From positions 124,001 to 188,000 of the forward strand of contig BGZK01001033.1 of NCBI GenBank assembly GCA_005406025.1: a stretch of 64,000 nucleotides of DNA, in the 5' to 3' direction. A program made the translations under genes and the position numbers. Positions 1-12,374 of this stretch are shown in pieces (position 1 is the stretch's first letter; each line of letters starts with the position of its first letter). Under the pieces are notes generated by a model. That model was not told where the DNA came from. It saw only the letters and a list, made by a program, of their open reading frames with translations, and ran no database searches. This DNA comes from Eumeta japonica (taxonomy: Eukaryota; Arthropoda; Insecta; Lepidoptera; Psychidae).

Positions 1-590
1 CTATCATTAGTCAACGAGAGAGCGTTGACTTAACAGTGCATACTGCACTCCTTTGAAACAGTACTTCAAAAAGCATGTCATTTTTAAGGATCTGTATCGC
101 ATAGTCTGAAGGTATGTCCAGGGGCATTCGTACAAGTGAGTATAGTAAAGTTATATGCTATTAAGTATAATTCTTTAATTTGATAATTAAATGATGTATT
201 AGGTATATCACTCATTCAAAAGTCCACCCAAAATAAGATAACGAATAGTACTAAGAGGATTGCTTTTATTAAACAACGGCACAATATTTAGGTGTTCACG
301 CAGTACCTAGTCAGGGCGTGTTGACAAAATATATGCACCAAATATCAAGGTATAATGTTGTATCGTAAAATACTGATTTACGAAAGTCCATATTATAAAG
401 TTGTCTGAATTTTTGTAATTTTTCCACAGTAATAATATGACCGATCACTGACGGAATCAATTGTTATGTAAATTAATAATTGAATAACTCATACGTCGGC
501 AGCGCTATATACAATAACAGAGGAGATATTATTTAAGCACTGCCATAATATATCTTACAGGTTTATTGTAATGTAACCAAACGAGCTTTT
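1..590. other. AT-rich non-coding DNA
   Basis: No open reading frame, RNA gene, repeat or transposon similarity is recognised here. The sequence is AT-rich and non-repetitive at the level I can read. Confidence 0.6.
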
Positions 591-599
591 CATATGCAA

Positions 600-960
600 A
601 ATGGCGATACCCTAAAAGTCCTCACCTCGAAAACATTCGGACGCGAACGGCAATAATAAATGGGAAATATCATAAGGCATCCCCCGACCGCCGGCCATAA
701 ACGTTAGCACTAAAATTTTAATTAAATTTATCGAAACAAAATCATAAATACAGTGTGACATAAATTCGTACCTGTATTAAAGCCATTAAGAGGGTCGCGG
801 GAGGGCCTGTATATCACAATTATTGTGTTTCCTCACACGAATACTGAAAGTGGACCACCCTCTTAACTGCGGACCCTGGCCGAAGGGGAAGTGGGGCGCG
901 ATGTAGAGGGGGGGGGGAGGGAGGGGCACCAACGATGGCCAATAATATTACGGTCACGAA
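600..960. other. GC-richer island, candidate cis-regulatory element
   Basis: Two neighbouring GC-richer, high-complexity stretches (about 600-712 and 775-960) stand out from the AT-rich surroundings. The first holds a GGCCATAAAC site at 693-702, a form bound by posterior Hox and Caudal-type homeodomains. The second ends in a purine tract with ten consecutive G at 908-917. No reading frame or transposon similarity was recognised. The regulatory role is inferred from composition only. Confidence 0.3.
908..926 (+). other. G-rich tract, possible G-quadruplex
   Basis: Ten G are followed by A, GGG, A and GGGG. This gives enough G runs with one-base linkers to fold as a G-quadruplex on the plus strand. 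Formation in vivo is inference. Confidence 0.5.
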
Positions 961-1550
961 AGATTTTACACGTCCAATTTGAATTTTAAGCAATAGTTTG
1001 TCATCAGAATTTAATTTAAACTCCTAATAGATTATATGTGAACGCCGACGGTCTGATGAAGATTTTCCGCTCTCTAGCGCTAAATAAATAAATATTCTAA
1101 ACTATCGTTACACTGGATTTGCATAACCGGTCACAGATAAATTTTTTTTATCGATAAATTTTTTCGACTATAGCAGTAGACATACTGGTGCTATGTTAAA
1201 GGGAGAATATCTTGCAAAAGTTCTACTTACGTTCAAAAAATTTTAGAGATGTTTCGCATAAAAATGACACATTATTTTTTCATTAAATGATATTTCGTCT
1301 TCCTCTCTATATTGATCTGCGATTGAATAATTGATAAAGCAATAATTACATCTATTATTTGTGCGAAAATAAACACACCTTTAAACCATGAATAAAAATA
1401 GTGTTCAAAGTTCAAATTATTCTTTGTGTTACATATTTTTCTAATCAACATACATTATATAATTTGGCCTTATAGATATCGTACGTTCAGGTTTCATCTT
1501 TACATGATATTTAAAAACACCCATACTCATATCCGCGCACGCATGTCAAT

Positions 1551-1592
1551 CACACAACACGCACACACATACACAGACACATACACACACCC
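1551..1592. repeat. Imperfect (CA)n microsatellite
   Basis: Alternating CA/AC units with interruptions (ATACACAGACAC). It also causes the spurious His/Thr-rich open frame over this stretch. Confidence 0.9.
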
Positions 1593-1710
1593 ATATATAA
1601 GGTATTACCCAATAACGAGCGTGCTAACTGACATCAGCGTTTTATTACATAACACTGAAGCAACGTAATCGCGCGTGACACATCCGTAGTAAGCGTATTT
1701 CAGTAATATT

Positions 1711-1960
1711 CAGAGGGACGAGGGTCGAGTAATTAACTCGCGGCGCGGCCAAAGAATAAACCGTCCGTTTTCCTGCAACTGTCAAAATTATTGTGTTAAA
1801 CTATTAACGTAACTTTTCATTGTTAAGGGCCGAACCGGCGTCAGGGCAAAGGCGCGATCGTAATTCCGGGCGTTTTACGCCCGCCCGTAAGTTTATTTCA
1901 TAGTAAACTAATTGTCCGGGCATGTTACTATAGGCGTTGTCCGGTTAGGATTTTGAAAAG
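1711..1960. other. GC-richer island, candidate cis-regulatory element
   Basis: High-complexity sequence, GC-richer than its flanks. It contains a 7 bp inverted repeat, CGGGCGT/ACGCCCG, at 1867-1873 and 1877-1883, and several TTAACG and GTTTATTT-type sites. No coding signal or repeat match was recognised. The function is inferred from composition. Confidence 0.3.
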
Positions 1961-2404
1961 CGCTTCAAAGATTATTTGAGTGAATATCAATATCATCAAT
2001 TCAGTCGATAATTGTTTTAAATTTTGATTAATCGTCGTCATGATTGCTTGCAGTTGCCAGCCAATATTTTTTGCTTGTACCTCAAGAAATATTTATGCAA
2101 ATACGTTTTTTTTAGGAATACGTGTACTTCTATTTAAGGAGAATGCCAACCGGTAGACGCCACATCTAAGCCAAAGATGATTAAAGCAAATAATACTGTA
2201 GAAACTTATATTAATATTTGGTTAAAAAATAAAATACTTTCATCCAATGGGTTAATATAAAACTTTGTTATTTTAATTTAAAAAATTAAGTGTAAGTAAA
2301 TTTTGTTTACATTTGGTTATCGTCATTTCTTATATAACAGTTATGGTTTATAAATTACCAATAAGACTTTACAATATATTACAAAAATACAGATGATGTT
2401 GTGT

Positions 2405-2448
2405 GCAGCCGACGTGACATACAATCATTGATGCAGCCGACGTGACAT
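2405..2448 (+). repeat. Short direct repeat, two 16 bp units
   Basis: GCAGCCGACGTGACAT occurs at 2405-2420 and again at 2433-2448. Both are followed by a related ACAATCATT segment. An inverted partial copy (AATGTCACGTCGCG) lies near 2493-2506. It could be a tiny minisatellite or a clustered binding site; there is no evidence to choose. Confidence 0.8.
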
Positions 2449-2710
2449 GTTGGTACAATCATTATTGACAAATTATGTAATTCACCTACGAATGTCACGT
2501 CGCGTACAGAATTAAACGGCAGTTATTCAAGATAATTAACATCAATATCTAACAATTTTTTTGCTCACATATAGCCAAACGTATAATATTAATACGCATA
2601 GGCGACTTCTATTACGAGAAAATAAGAGATTTGTGCGGTAAGCTGTCAACAATAAAATTAAGTGTGTTATAAAAATAGGTTACGTTTTCTAGCATAGGAG
2701 CATACAATTA

Positions 2711-2758
2711 AAAATCATTAGATTGATTGGAAAAAATTCTAATCAATCTAATGATTTT
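2711..2758. repeat. Perfect 18 bp inverted repeat (hairpin)
   Basis: The arms 2711-2728 and 2741-2758 are exact reverse complements, separated by a 12-base loop (GGAAAAAATTCT). It is AT-rich, so not a typical microRNA precursor. It belongs to a set of similar perfect hairpins in this window. Confidence 0.9.
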
Positions 2759-2889
2759 CATTAAATTTCCTTGTAACGAAATTAAATTAATTTAAATATA
2801 TATAGACAACTTTTATTCATTATCGTAAGCGATTTTCATGGGAAACTCCGTATTGGGCGTGAATCATAAAAATACCCTTAAAAAGTTGA

Positions 2890-3100
2890 ATCGTTAGATT
2901 TCTTGGTAACATGGATAAAAAAATAGTTTCCGCTGTTTCTTTTTTATTGGTGAGTGAAAGTTCCGGTGGCGCACTTCCACCTTCAATGCGCTCCTTCTTC
3001 CTCAGATATCCTATTGTTATCCAAGAGGTCGGCAACGCATTGATGACTTCTTTGGGGCTGCGAGTGTCCATGGGCCGTGCTGACCACCTACTTTTCAGTG
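2890..3100 (-). repeat. Dispersed short repeat, CCCATGGACACTCGC family, minus-strand copy
   Basis: Read on the minus strand, this contains CGGCCCATGGACACTCGCAG, then a segment ending GGAATAGGATATCTGA-like, and finally a CACTCACC block. The same order appears in the plus-strand copies near 30.4 and 39.5 kb, so the three are one family. The clear core is 2948-3085 and the outer limits are approximate. I recall this family as common in moths and butterflies and probably SINE-like or a non-autonomous LINE derivative. Open frames on both strands here are chance products of the repeat. Confidence 0.75.
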
Positions 3101-3974
3101 GCTCGTATATTCGTTTGTTCATTGATATGCTAAGTAAAAATAAATTATTGTGGATAAAATTAGAACATTTCTGTTTTATTACATATAATAATTGAGGTAC
3201 AACCTTGACTAAGATGAATCAACGTGACATATAAGCGGTTCTATGTTAATGTCCTGATTAATACCTAACTGTGTACAGACTACGTACGTCATGTTGAGGA
3301 TGCAATACAAATTACGGACTGCTTACATAACTTATGCTTATAATTTATGGTATTATGGCATTTTTATAACAATAAAAAATGAGTCAAGAGCATGTTGGAC
3401 CATATTCACTGTAGGGTTCCTAAGTCGTCACTATAAAAGAATGCACTACAGATGAAAAAATTTCGTAGTGACACTTTTTCTCATATTTCCCGCACATAAA
3501 AAGTATAAGGAATTTAGTCGCCTGTAACAAAAGAAACAAATAGATAGGTAGACTTATTACTCTTAAAATAATGTAAACTAAAAAGCATCAACAGATGAGC
3601 ACGGTACTTACATCTTTAACGGCACTTATGTCCTTTGGTTGAGAAGCGCAGTTTTTCAGCATTAATTTAAATACTGTATATCCGATCATGTGCAAAATAT
3701 TTTTCATTGAAATTATTAATTGAGCGTTATCTTTGCGATTTTTTTTTCATATTTTTTAGACATACGGTTTAAAAAATAAAGGAGGTGGGAACATAATTTA
3801 TACTAGTTTCGGAGCGATTATTTCCGAAAATATTCCCTTACTCAAAAGTGTCCAAATGAGTGCCCAACTTAGAAATATTTATTTTTGTTATTTAACTACT
3901 ACACTAAGCACCCGCTTATACAATTCACGTGCACAATAAATTCCATTAAAATTCGTCTCTTAGTTTTTGAGTAA

Positions 3975-4065
3975 ATTGCCTGTTACATACGAAACGACGG
4001 AGTGACGAACATGACGGAACTATAAAAGTTCCGTTTTTGCTATTTTAGCTCGGAACCCTAAAAAC
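3975..4065 (+). repeat. 3' fragment of the ~600 bp GGAACCCTAAAAA-terminated repeat
   Basis: The stretch contains GACGAACATGACGGAACTATA, AGTTCCGTTTTTGC and the terminal CGGAACCCTAAAAA. The arrangement matches the right ends of the fuller copies at 6.39-7.00 and 56.95-57.54 kb. The left part is missing. Confidence 0.65.
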
Positions 4066-4079
4066 TAGGTTATAATTAA

Positions 4080-6385
4080 CTATATAGCGTATATAGAAAT
4101 TATAAAGCGCCTATATAGCGTTTTGTATTTTCTGTGCGTGATATTTCCAAGTTTATTTCATTTAAACAATTGTCATTTTGATGTTCAATTCTTTTGTTGT
4201 GTGCGTCCATCTATTGATTTCCCTCACAATTTCGTTATGTTAAAGGGGTGGGGTGCGAGAGGGGGAATGATGTCTTTACAAATATTTATAAATTCTCAAT
4301 AGATGTTTATAATTTTATGCGAATGCATAGAACTTGTAATTTTGGTTTCTAAAAAAACTAGTCTTGCACTTCATTACTAGAAGTGATCCAGGTTCTAATT
4401 TTTGTTTTGTGATTTTGTAATTTAAAGACAGTAAAAGAAAAATTAGTTACTGCATAGGTGGATGACCTCAAAAATTTTATTAAATATATTGGACGGATAT
4501 TCACGGGTTACACTTATTAATCATTGACATATTATCAATTCATTGATACCGTAACAGAATAGGTGTATAAAACTAGCCTCAACAAAAGAAGAACCAGCAG
4601 TATATAGGTGATTTGACTATGCAAGTAGATTAACAATTTGATTTTAAATAAGTATACTATCACTATACGTATACTGAAAAAAAAAATGCATGTTGTTTCA
4701 ACAAAACCGTTTTAGTTGACGATATATTGTTAATATTACAAAATAACTTGATACGATTAATACGATTGTATTATATATAACAATAAGTATGTTGTATTAA
4801 ACGGAAAAACATAGTTGTAGTTGAATATGTATGATAATGTTGAATATGAATATAGCATCATTTAATAATGATAGTGGTTAAATTTACCTGTACACTTTGT
4901 TTGTCAAAGCAACATAATATTTTTTGTAGTACATGCTAGTAACTTTAGTTAATTTAAATTTGTATTTTGTAAAATACACAAAACAATTCCCATTATAAAG
5001 ATAACAAGCAGTATTTAGTAATAATAACTAAAGCTTTACATTAACTAAAAGAAATGTTAAAGACTAAACTTTTATTACATTGATTTTTACCAATATTTTT
5101 TAAATAATATGATATGACAAAATATGAAATCTTTTGTGAAATAAATAAGATTATATCGTAAGTTTAACGGAAAAAGATAGTAAAATACGTAATACGCCAC
5201 ATTCAAAATTAATTGCATATTATTTTTAAAATAATAAAAAATAATCAAAACAAATCGGTAAGCCATCTAACTTGTCAATTACTTTATCAATAGAATTTTA
5301 TGAAATGTACGGGCAGAAAATATCAAAATAATAAATAGTCTTTTTCCAAAATAACATGGGTATGTCAAAATATTAGAAATTTTCTTTTATTCTACAATTT
5401 TTTCCAACCATTAACTTTGATTATAACTGCTTTTTTTGTTAAACAAATTCAAATATTCTTTGCTAATAGTAAAATTATGCAAAGCTTATATTAACAATAG
5501 TATTGCTTAAATACAAAACACATTTTGTATAATTATACTAAAAAAACATTTTTTTGCTCATATAACAATTGTATTATTTTTACATAAAACTATTTTGTTA
5601 TTAAAAATATTTTATTCTTAAAGAACTATTTATAATATTGTTCGGTAAATGGCTTTAACAAAAAAAAGTTTATATTATGCCATAAATGTGTCGACGATCT
5701 GATAGGCAATTCCAAGAAGCGCTCTACACTATGACTTCTTAGACTTTTTACTGAGATTAAAATGTAGTATTTGTTATTATCAATTTAATATCTAAAAGTT
5801 CCTTTATCATTGAAACAGTGTATTAAGCTGTTATTGCAAAATTAGTTTTGTTAAAAGTCCTAGAATAATTTAATAGCTTATGTCAAAGACTAGTAATATG
5901 TACTAAAAACAATTACTTGAAAGTACTGAAATTCTTAGTAAATATTATTGTACTAGTTAAGGAACAAGTGCTCGCTTTTAATAGATTTTACAAATAATTA
6001 ATGTAAGGGTATTTAAACTTTTACATTAAATTTACACAAGGATCTCAAGATTATCCAAATAATTGTTATAATTACTTACAATTTGATTTAAACGGTTGGT
6101 TATTATAACAAAGTATAAAATGCTAAATTAATTTTGACATAGATTAAATTCACATTAATAAATTTTGTCACTTTTTTTTATAAATATTTAATAAAAATAA
6201 TCCTTAGGAAATCGTTTATTTTGTTATTTTAATCAAAGTTTTTTTCAATGTATAGCATAAAATATCTCTACTGCATTCGCTTCATATTTTTAGGTAAATA
6301 CGATAAGTAAATATTATAAAACATCAATTAAGTTGGTCATGTTAGCAGATTGGGATGACGAAGCTTTAGCAATCAAACAAAAAAA
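4080..6385. other. Long AT-rich non-coding stretch
   Basis: Very AT-rich with many A and T runs. No open frame, structured RNA or recognisable repeat was found. It may hold old, decayed transposon DNA that cannot be recognised by eye. Confidence 0.6.
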
Positions 6386-6390
6386 AAAAC

Positions 6391-6996
6391 ACCGGCCAAG
6401 TGCGAATAGCACTCCCACTGTGAGGGTTCTGTAGAAACTTAATTATGTATGTATATGTATGAACTTTCAAAAGTCTCGATGATTTTTGCTTGCTTTCAAT
6501 AACAATTCTATCAATATATCCGAAATTCGGGATTGCCAAAACGTTTACTGTTTTATTATTTTCTATAAATTTATCGGAAATTTCTTAAACATCCGAATTT
6601 TCGAACATTCTAAATTTCCATAACGGGTCATATAATTTGCCATTCATTACCCACGTTCAAATTGCAGATGTCAGTTGTTATTAAAAAAAAATACTGCTGT
6701 GATACATTACCATATAACAACAAATTAAGGATTTTCACATTTTTTCCTTTAATTGTGTTGTAAGATCTTGCTTCTTGCTAAATTCATAGTTCTATGTCAA
6801 CTATAAGTATGTACCTTACATAGGTTTTGATTTATTTGCAAGTGTCAAAATATGAGACAAAAATAACTGCATTTGATATTAATTCCAACTCAATACCGCT
6901 ATGGATTCTTAAGAAAACGATTTCGGCAGACCGTCAGGCACACGGACTTCGAAGCGATCCTATGAAGGTTCTATTTGATTTACGGAACTCTAAAAA
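6391..6996 (+). repeat. Near-full copy of a ~600 bp dispersed repeat
   Basis: The left end follows an A run and reads ACCGGCCAAGTGCGAATAGC, then GTTCTGTAGAAACTTAATTATGTATGTA. The right end reads CAGACCGTCAGGCACACGG, CGAAGCGATCCTATGAAGG and finally ACGGAACTCTAAAAA. The copy at 56.95-57.54 kb has the same left and right blocks in the same orientation and at nearly the same spacing, so this is one element of defined length. It encodes no protein of note. It resembles a repeat I recall as abundant in lepidopteran introns, and its transposition class is not clear to me. Confidence 0.75.
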
Positions 6997-7239
6997 CAGT
7001 TATTTAAAACCTTTACTTTTAAATTATTGACGTATTATAATTATGGTGTTAGTTAATTTTGTATTACTAAACTTCAATGTTACGAAGATAAGACTATAAG
7101 CAATATAATTGCGTATTTAACGTCTCATGTATTCGTTGATTTAGCTGTATCATTTTTAAGAACGATTATTGAATTATATAAAAAAAAAATAATACTGAAA
7201 TATTGTAATATAAACACAAGCGAAATCCAAACGAATGTA

Positions 7240-7610
7240 ATATTACCGCAGGTAATTATCGATAAGCAAACAGTAACAACAGTCGGCCCGTCAAACGGCC
7301 ACCGGCGGAACTCGGACTCGATAAAAAACAAACAACACGAACGCATCTCATTTTGCGCAAAACAAAATCCAGCTCAGATAATGTATATGGCGACATCTAT
7401 TAACCCGTATGCTGAAACAGGTGGACTAAATTGCTTGGCTCTCCTCCCTCCCCAGCCCCGGGAAAAAGGCGCATGCACACACATACAAAGTCTGTTAATG
7501 GGTGCGTTGTTTATTTGTATTTGCGGAGGACAATGAGTCCTGCAGGACGCGTGTCCGGCAGCTATCACCGCCAGATTGGAAAATTTCGTAAACAAGTTTA
7601 ACTGGCAGTA
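7240..7610. other. GC-richer island, candidate cis-regulatory element
   Basis: A high-complexity, GC-richer segment with a 12 bp palindrome GTCCTGCAGGAC near 7537-7548, a GGTAATTATCG homeodomain-like site near 7250 and a GTTTATTTG site. The short minus-strand frames over it show no domain. The regulatory role is inferred. Confidence 0.35.
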
Positions 7611-7619
7611 CAAATTATA

Positions 7620-8880
7620 ATTACAAAAATTGTAGCCCTGTAGGTTCTTGAGGGAAAAACACATATCATCACTGTATATTATATACATTCACAAGTTACG
7701 CGAAAAGTTACAAAAGGAAAGGCTTACTGCAGGTTTGCGGAAAGTGAACTCCTCAACTCTTCTTAAAGTTTTTGACAAATTATATATAAAAATTGTAATT
7801 GACAGGATGGTGAATTGAAACATGAAATTTATATTTGATATTGAAATAACGCAAGGAAATTGTTATTCATGAACCAAAAGCTTATTATACAATACATGGG
7901 AATGATTTATGGGTTTACGAGTGCATTAAAACCCTTATGTAGTGAATAAAGTGTCTACGTTAGAATAAATGTGTCAATACAATAACTATATAGATAGAAA
8001 TCCATTGAAGCATCAGAAATGTATCTGTAGCATCACCTTGGTTGTTCAATCAGTTTAGAAAGGAAGTAATCTAAAAGTGTGAATGTGGACTAAGAATGGA
8101 TGAGAGGTTCATCATCAAACGTCATCTGTACATTGACGGCTTAGTGATCTTTGCACGGTTGCTATGTTCACGCTACACGCACTAAATGGTAAATGAATTA
8201 ATAGGTTTTTTTCATGAAAAGCGATAAATTAAAAATAAATGACTGTATGCAAGACATTGATAGAGCATGAGAGATTTAAACAAGCGATAAAGTTTGTTTA
8301 TTTAAGTTATTTATTTACTAACGACATTAAACACAATAAAAATATTCAAATGACAGTAAATATGGAAAAGGAAAGTAACGAAACGCTGCCATTAAGGCTA
8401 GAAAAATTATCTCACGATGAGTGTATTTAGTTAGCCTCAACAGTTTTCTAATCTTACCTACAACAGTAAAAGTTGTGTGAAATAAAAGAAACGTAAAAAC
8501 AGTAATAATGCAATGTATCTGGAGCGCTCTTGAATGTTACACATAGAAGTGATGATGTGAATGTTAGTCGTCGGAGAATGAAAGTAGGTTAACGAAAAGA
8601 ATCTACAAGGCTAATGCATGTGACCGTCTGAAAGAGGCGTCCTAGTAAGATCTTGTATTAAAGAAAGGCCAATTTTTTGTACTTGTAACTGATAAGTTTG
8701 TATGAAACATTTAACAAGTGTTAATGAAAGAAAAGAAGCTCCTTCTAAGTAGGGATCTATGGCCTATGTCTACCTCTCTGAGGAGTACGACTGAGTGAGT
8801 TAATGTTATGTTAGGATAGTATTCAAAATTTGATAAAACACATTTAAAAGAAATAGCATTACGAGACACTAGCAAAAGCG
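7620..8880. other. AT-rich non-coding DNA
   Basis: No supported gene. A 63-codon plus-strand frame near 8.24-8.43 kb has no recognisable motif and is of a size expected by chance. Confidence 0.5.
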
Positions 8881-8904
8881 AAGCATAACCTTTCATTAGC
8901 AGAG

Positions 8905-9125
8905 CGCAAATGACGTCACGGCCCCGTCCGCGCGTTCCTTTACACGCAAAACGAGTCCCGGGCCAAAACGAAACGACAGGCAATATTTGGTGTTTTCGTA
9001 GCAATAACGTAATGAACAGCGCCCGATCCCATTTAATCTCACACCTGTATCCAGTAACGAGCGGCCGTAACCGTCCTAAGCAAATACTGTAGACGCCGCC
9101 CGACGGGGCAGGACAGTGTAGGCGC
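8905..9125. other. GC-richer island with a CRE palindrome
   Basis: The segment opens with ATGACGTCAC at about 8909-8918, which contains the perfect CRE/ATF palindrome TGACGTCA. It continues with high-complexity sequence including CATTTAATC and GTAATGAAC homeodomain-like sites. A 138-codon minus-strand frame covers it but has no domain, and its length is explained by the low stop density of GC-rich DNA. It could be a distal enhancer or a promoter. Confidence 0.35.
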
Positions 9126-9130
9126 ACCTT

Positions 9131-9205
9131 TACGTCAGTGTGTGTTTGTGTGTGTGTGCGCGCGCGTTTGTTCGTGCGTCTGTGTGTGCGTTGAGTGTGT
9201 ATGTA
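9131..9205. repeat. Imperfect (TG)n/(CG)n microsatellite
   Basis: Alternating GT and GC dinucleotides (GTGTGTGTGTGCGCGCGCG) with interruptions. Alternating purine-pyrimidine DNA of this kind can adopt Z-form. Confidence 0.9.
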
Positions 9206-9584
9206 TCATGTTAGGCGATAATAAATTGAAAAGGACAACATATAGGTTGTTGATCATTACGTTAGTTAGAACGAAGAAAAAGTTTGAATTTATGTAATCT
9301 CAAAATAACTAAGATTTTTTGTTTCTCTAATTAAATAAGTTTTGATTTTAGTTGTCGTAGGTTGTCAGTATTTGTAATTTACGCAGACCAAATATAGAAA
9401 GATTTTCATTTCTCAATATACAAATTGAAGGAATTGTTCTATTTAGCTTCGATTTTGTAATTGTAATTGTCAAAAAAAATTACGTAACTTTTTTTGAGCT
9501 CTCCATTATTATAAAGCTTTATGACTTTTTCTTCGCTTTAGTCCTCTTAGTGATGTAAATCGATTTTCCTAATTAAATCTTATA

Positions 9585-9785
9585 CGGGAAATCACAATGT
9601 AACAGGGTTCATTTTAAGATTAAATCTGTGCGGGTGAAATGGTAGCGCCTTGCGGCAACCCGGAGAAATCACACGCCCACACGATTGCGCTATATCTAAT
9701 TGACGCTTCCAGACATATTTGACCGAGCAATTTTATTGGAGATATGCTTAGGAACGGCGGGTATGTTTTAACAGTCCTGCAATAA
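9585..9785. other. GC-richer island, candidate cis-regulatory element
   Basis: High-complexity sequence with no internal repeats. It includes GGTAGCGCCTTGCGGCAACC and TATCTAATTGACGC (a TAATT core). No coding signal was seen. It is labelled from composition only. Confidence 0.3.
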
Positions 9786-10084
9786 GAGTGAAGAATCCAT
9801 TACTAATCCATTATTGATGTAATGTGATAATAAAAAGACGATTTTGGAAATATTAAAAAACCGCCAAAAAAAACCACTTAAATTGTGAATTAGATTTATA
9901 GCCTTATTTAATTATTGAATTAGAGTTTTATGCACTTTAGCTGCAGGTATTCTAAAAATTTGAAAACTGTTTTAAATAAGCAAGGAATATAAAGAGGTTA
10001 CTATAAGCTTGGGTTTTCTCAAACTACAAAATAAAAAATACTTTTACGTTATTGGAATAAGCTAAACGCACAAATGATAATAAT

Positions 10085-10345
10085 TATCAACGACTAAGCA
10101 TAGTGCCGGCGCAGGCGGCGGGCGACAATGCAGCCGAGGGCGGGCGGCGCGGGCGGCGCGCGGAGAGATGCAAAAAGGCGCTAATTTCCTGAAACCAAAA
10201 ACTGGTAACGGTTATGCTCCGCCGTCGTGCGTTTGTCTCGCGATAACGCGGCGGCGCAATTAGCCGGACGGCGTCATGCCGCAAGCGCCAAGCGGACCGA
10301 GCACTTACAAAGTTTGGAATTTTGTGACTGGAGCTTTGGTTATAA
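10085..10345. other. GC-rich island, candidate cis-regulatory element
   Basis: A GC-rich block with GGCGG-type runs (about 10107-10160) is followed by a high-complexity part containing GCGCTAATTTCC and GCGCAATTAGCCGG, both with TAATT homeodomain cores. A minus-strand frame of 105 codons is compositional and shows no domain. Confidence 0.35.
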
Positions 10346-10439
10346 TTTTTAAGCGTTTGTATCGCAACCTTGAATAGCTTTATAACATGATTACGACTAC
10401 TCATAATTCTGGAAGAAACGCTTGGACGGAGTGATTAAA

Positions 10440-11870
10440 GAGCGTTAAATTATCTTGTCCTGTACTTTAACGATAAATCATTTATTTCTTTACACTACTT
10501 TAAAGAAAATAGATCATGTACTGTCTATGAATGCGTATATTAAAGTAAGACTCGTAATGTAAAGTAAGACTCGTAACGTAACTAGTAAGAGTTATACTCT
10601 ATGAAAATGTTTACTGTGAATACTAGAATTCATTTTTTGATATATAATAATAAAATTAATAAAAAAATATTTAGAATATTCAAAGCATTTTTGATTTTGA
10701 ACATTCGTCATAAAATCTTTCTAGCGTTAATAGTTTAAAAGTGATTATTAATCGTCGTTTGATACAATTTCAATATTTATGTTTTAATAAAGAAAATTTG
10801 AATAACCCGGATAATTCGTAAAGACTAAATAATAATATTGTAGAAAAACCACCCTCTACTTTTTTTTTCATTATTATTATTGTTAAACATCATAAGGTAA
10901 TTCATTCAAATACGACATTGTTGTTACAAACAATAATTTTTCAAAAGTTTTCCATCTTCAGTTTATAATATTATTTCAACCGATTAACGTCTGAATAACA
11001 ATTTGTGCACCCACACTGTCATTAGTAACAAAACTTACTCATTTTTTGTTTATCATTTTACAGATTTTTTAAATTAATTGTTTTAATAAATAATTTTGCT
11101 ATGTTTGTCTTCAAAAAAATATACTATCGAGTGGTTAACCTATTCCAATCGTAAACTTGTCCCACTTACGTAGGGGTAGACATAAATAAGATACTTAATT
11201 ATCATTTCGTTTTCAAATAGAATCTTAGTATTTATTCTTCTAGGACCATATCATGTTATATTACGATAAATTGTATTAAATTACTCTTTGTTACATTGTA
11301 GCATTCTATATAACAGTACAAAAAGTATACGCAATGTGAAACTGAAAGCCTTGTATCAAATTATTAAAGGTTCTTGCGTTATACATCTCGAGTTACAAAC
11401 AAAGAAATAAATAAATTTTCAATTATTTTCTAATCATTAAATAAAGTAAAACATTATTTTGACACTTATGTTATTCAAATTATTGGCACATTCATATACA
11501 TTTTATATATAGGTATTACATTATCGTTATGTGTACCCCATCCATTTATTTAACAATAATTTAAATAATGAAATTCAATCAACGTTATGTTAGTCAATGA
11601 ATTATGTCTTTTTTATTTCTTGATATTTTGAGAGAAAATAGCATTTTTTAAAAAATATATTTATTCTGTACTAAACGTGCTATCTTTATCCTCAATTGGA
11701 AAATAAATAAAAACTTTCATCAAGATGAATCACTTTTATTGGAGTAAATTGTCTTTGAACAATGATTAAATATAGATTTTCTTCTATGAAACTCAACAAA
11801 AGTCGTATAAGAATACATTATTTAATTAAGAATATTTTTTCTATATTTCAGATAAGAAACCATGTATAGT
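10440..11870. other. AT-rich non-coding DNA
   Basis: No gene, RNA or recognised repeat. A small direct repeat, AAAGTAAGACTCGTAA, occurs at about 10543-10577. Confidence 0.55.
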
Positions 11871-11889
11871 TCCTTGTAATGCCTATTTT

Positions 11890-12080
11890 TATTGTGACCT
11901 TATTGCATCAAACGGTCCCACACGAGAGCGCCTGCAATTAGACGTAACTCGGGGGCTATACTCGTTAATGTTTAGCACCGGACACATATTTCTATGCCTT
12001 TGTGCAAATGCACCGACACCCCCCTACCCCCTCAAACGATCTTCCGGCCGATTGCAGCCGGCATTCATTACTATTGGGAA
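11890..12080. other. GC-richer island, candidate cis-regulatory element
   Basis: High-complexity segment with CTGCAATTAGACG, CTCGTTAATGTTTAGC and a C-rich run near 12016-12032. No coding evidence beyond a chance 62-codon frame. Confidence 0.3.
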
Positions 12081-12374
12081 TCTTCCATTTAGGTATGCGA
12101 ATGTGCAGAGAACTTCACCAATAGTTAGATTGAAATCTGATTATAAAGAATATTAAGGAACTACATTAGAATGCAGTACACATCGTTAGAACTTAAAACG
12201 TAGATACGCTCATTGAAATTGTTTTCTTAATATGAACAAGACTATGATATTTGTTGTGTATTTATATCGAATTTTATTATTTTCGCAATAGTTTCCATAG
12301 ACAATAATTTTCAATATTTCTCTTAGGTTGAATGTATAAAAATGACAATTCCACGAGCACTTAATATCTCATAC

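Noticed and set aside
2820..3122. 100-codon minus-strand frame with a KSRWSARP segment reminiscent of hAT-type transposases.
   Set aside because: The DNA aligns with two other copies of a short dispersed repeat (30.4 and 39.5 kb), so the protein resemblance is accidental.
4664..4690. ACGTATACTGAA, identical to the first 12 bases of the Hox-cluster microRNA iab-4-5p as I recall it.
   Set aside because: The rest does not match and no hairpin surrounds it, so it is a chance match.
8711..9127. 138-codon minus-strand frame.
   Set aside because: It runs through a GC-rich island where stops are rare, shows no domain, and a second frame overlaps it on the plus strand.
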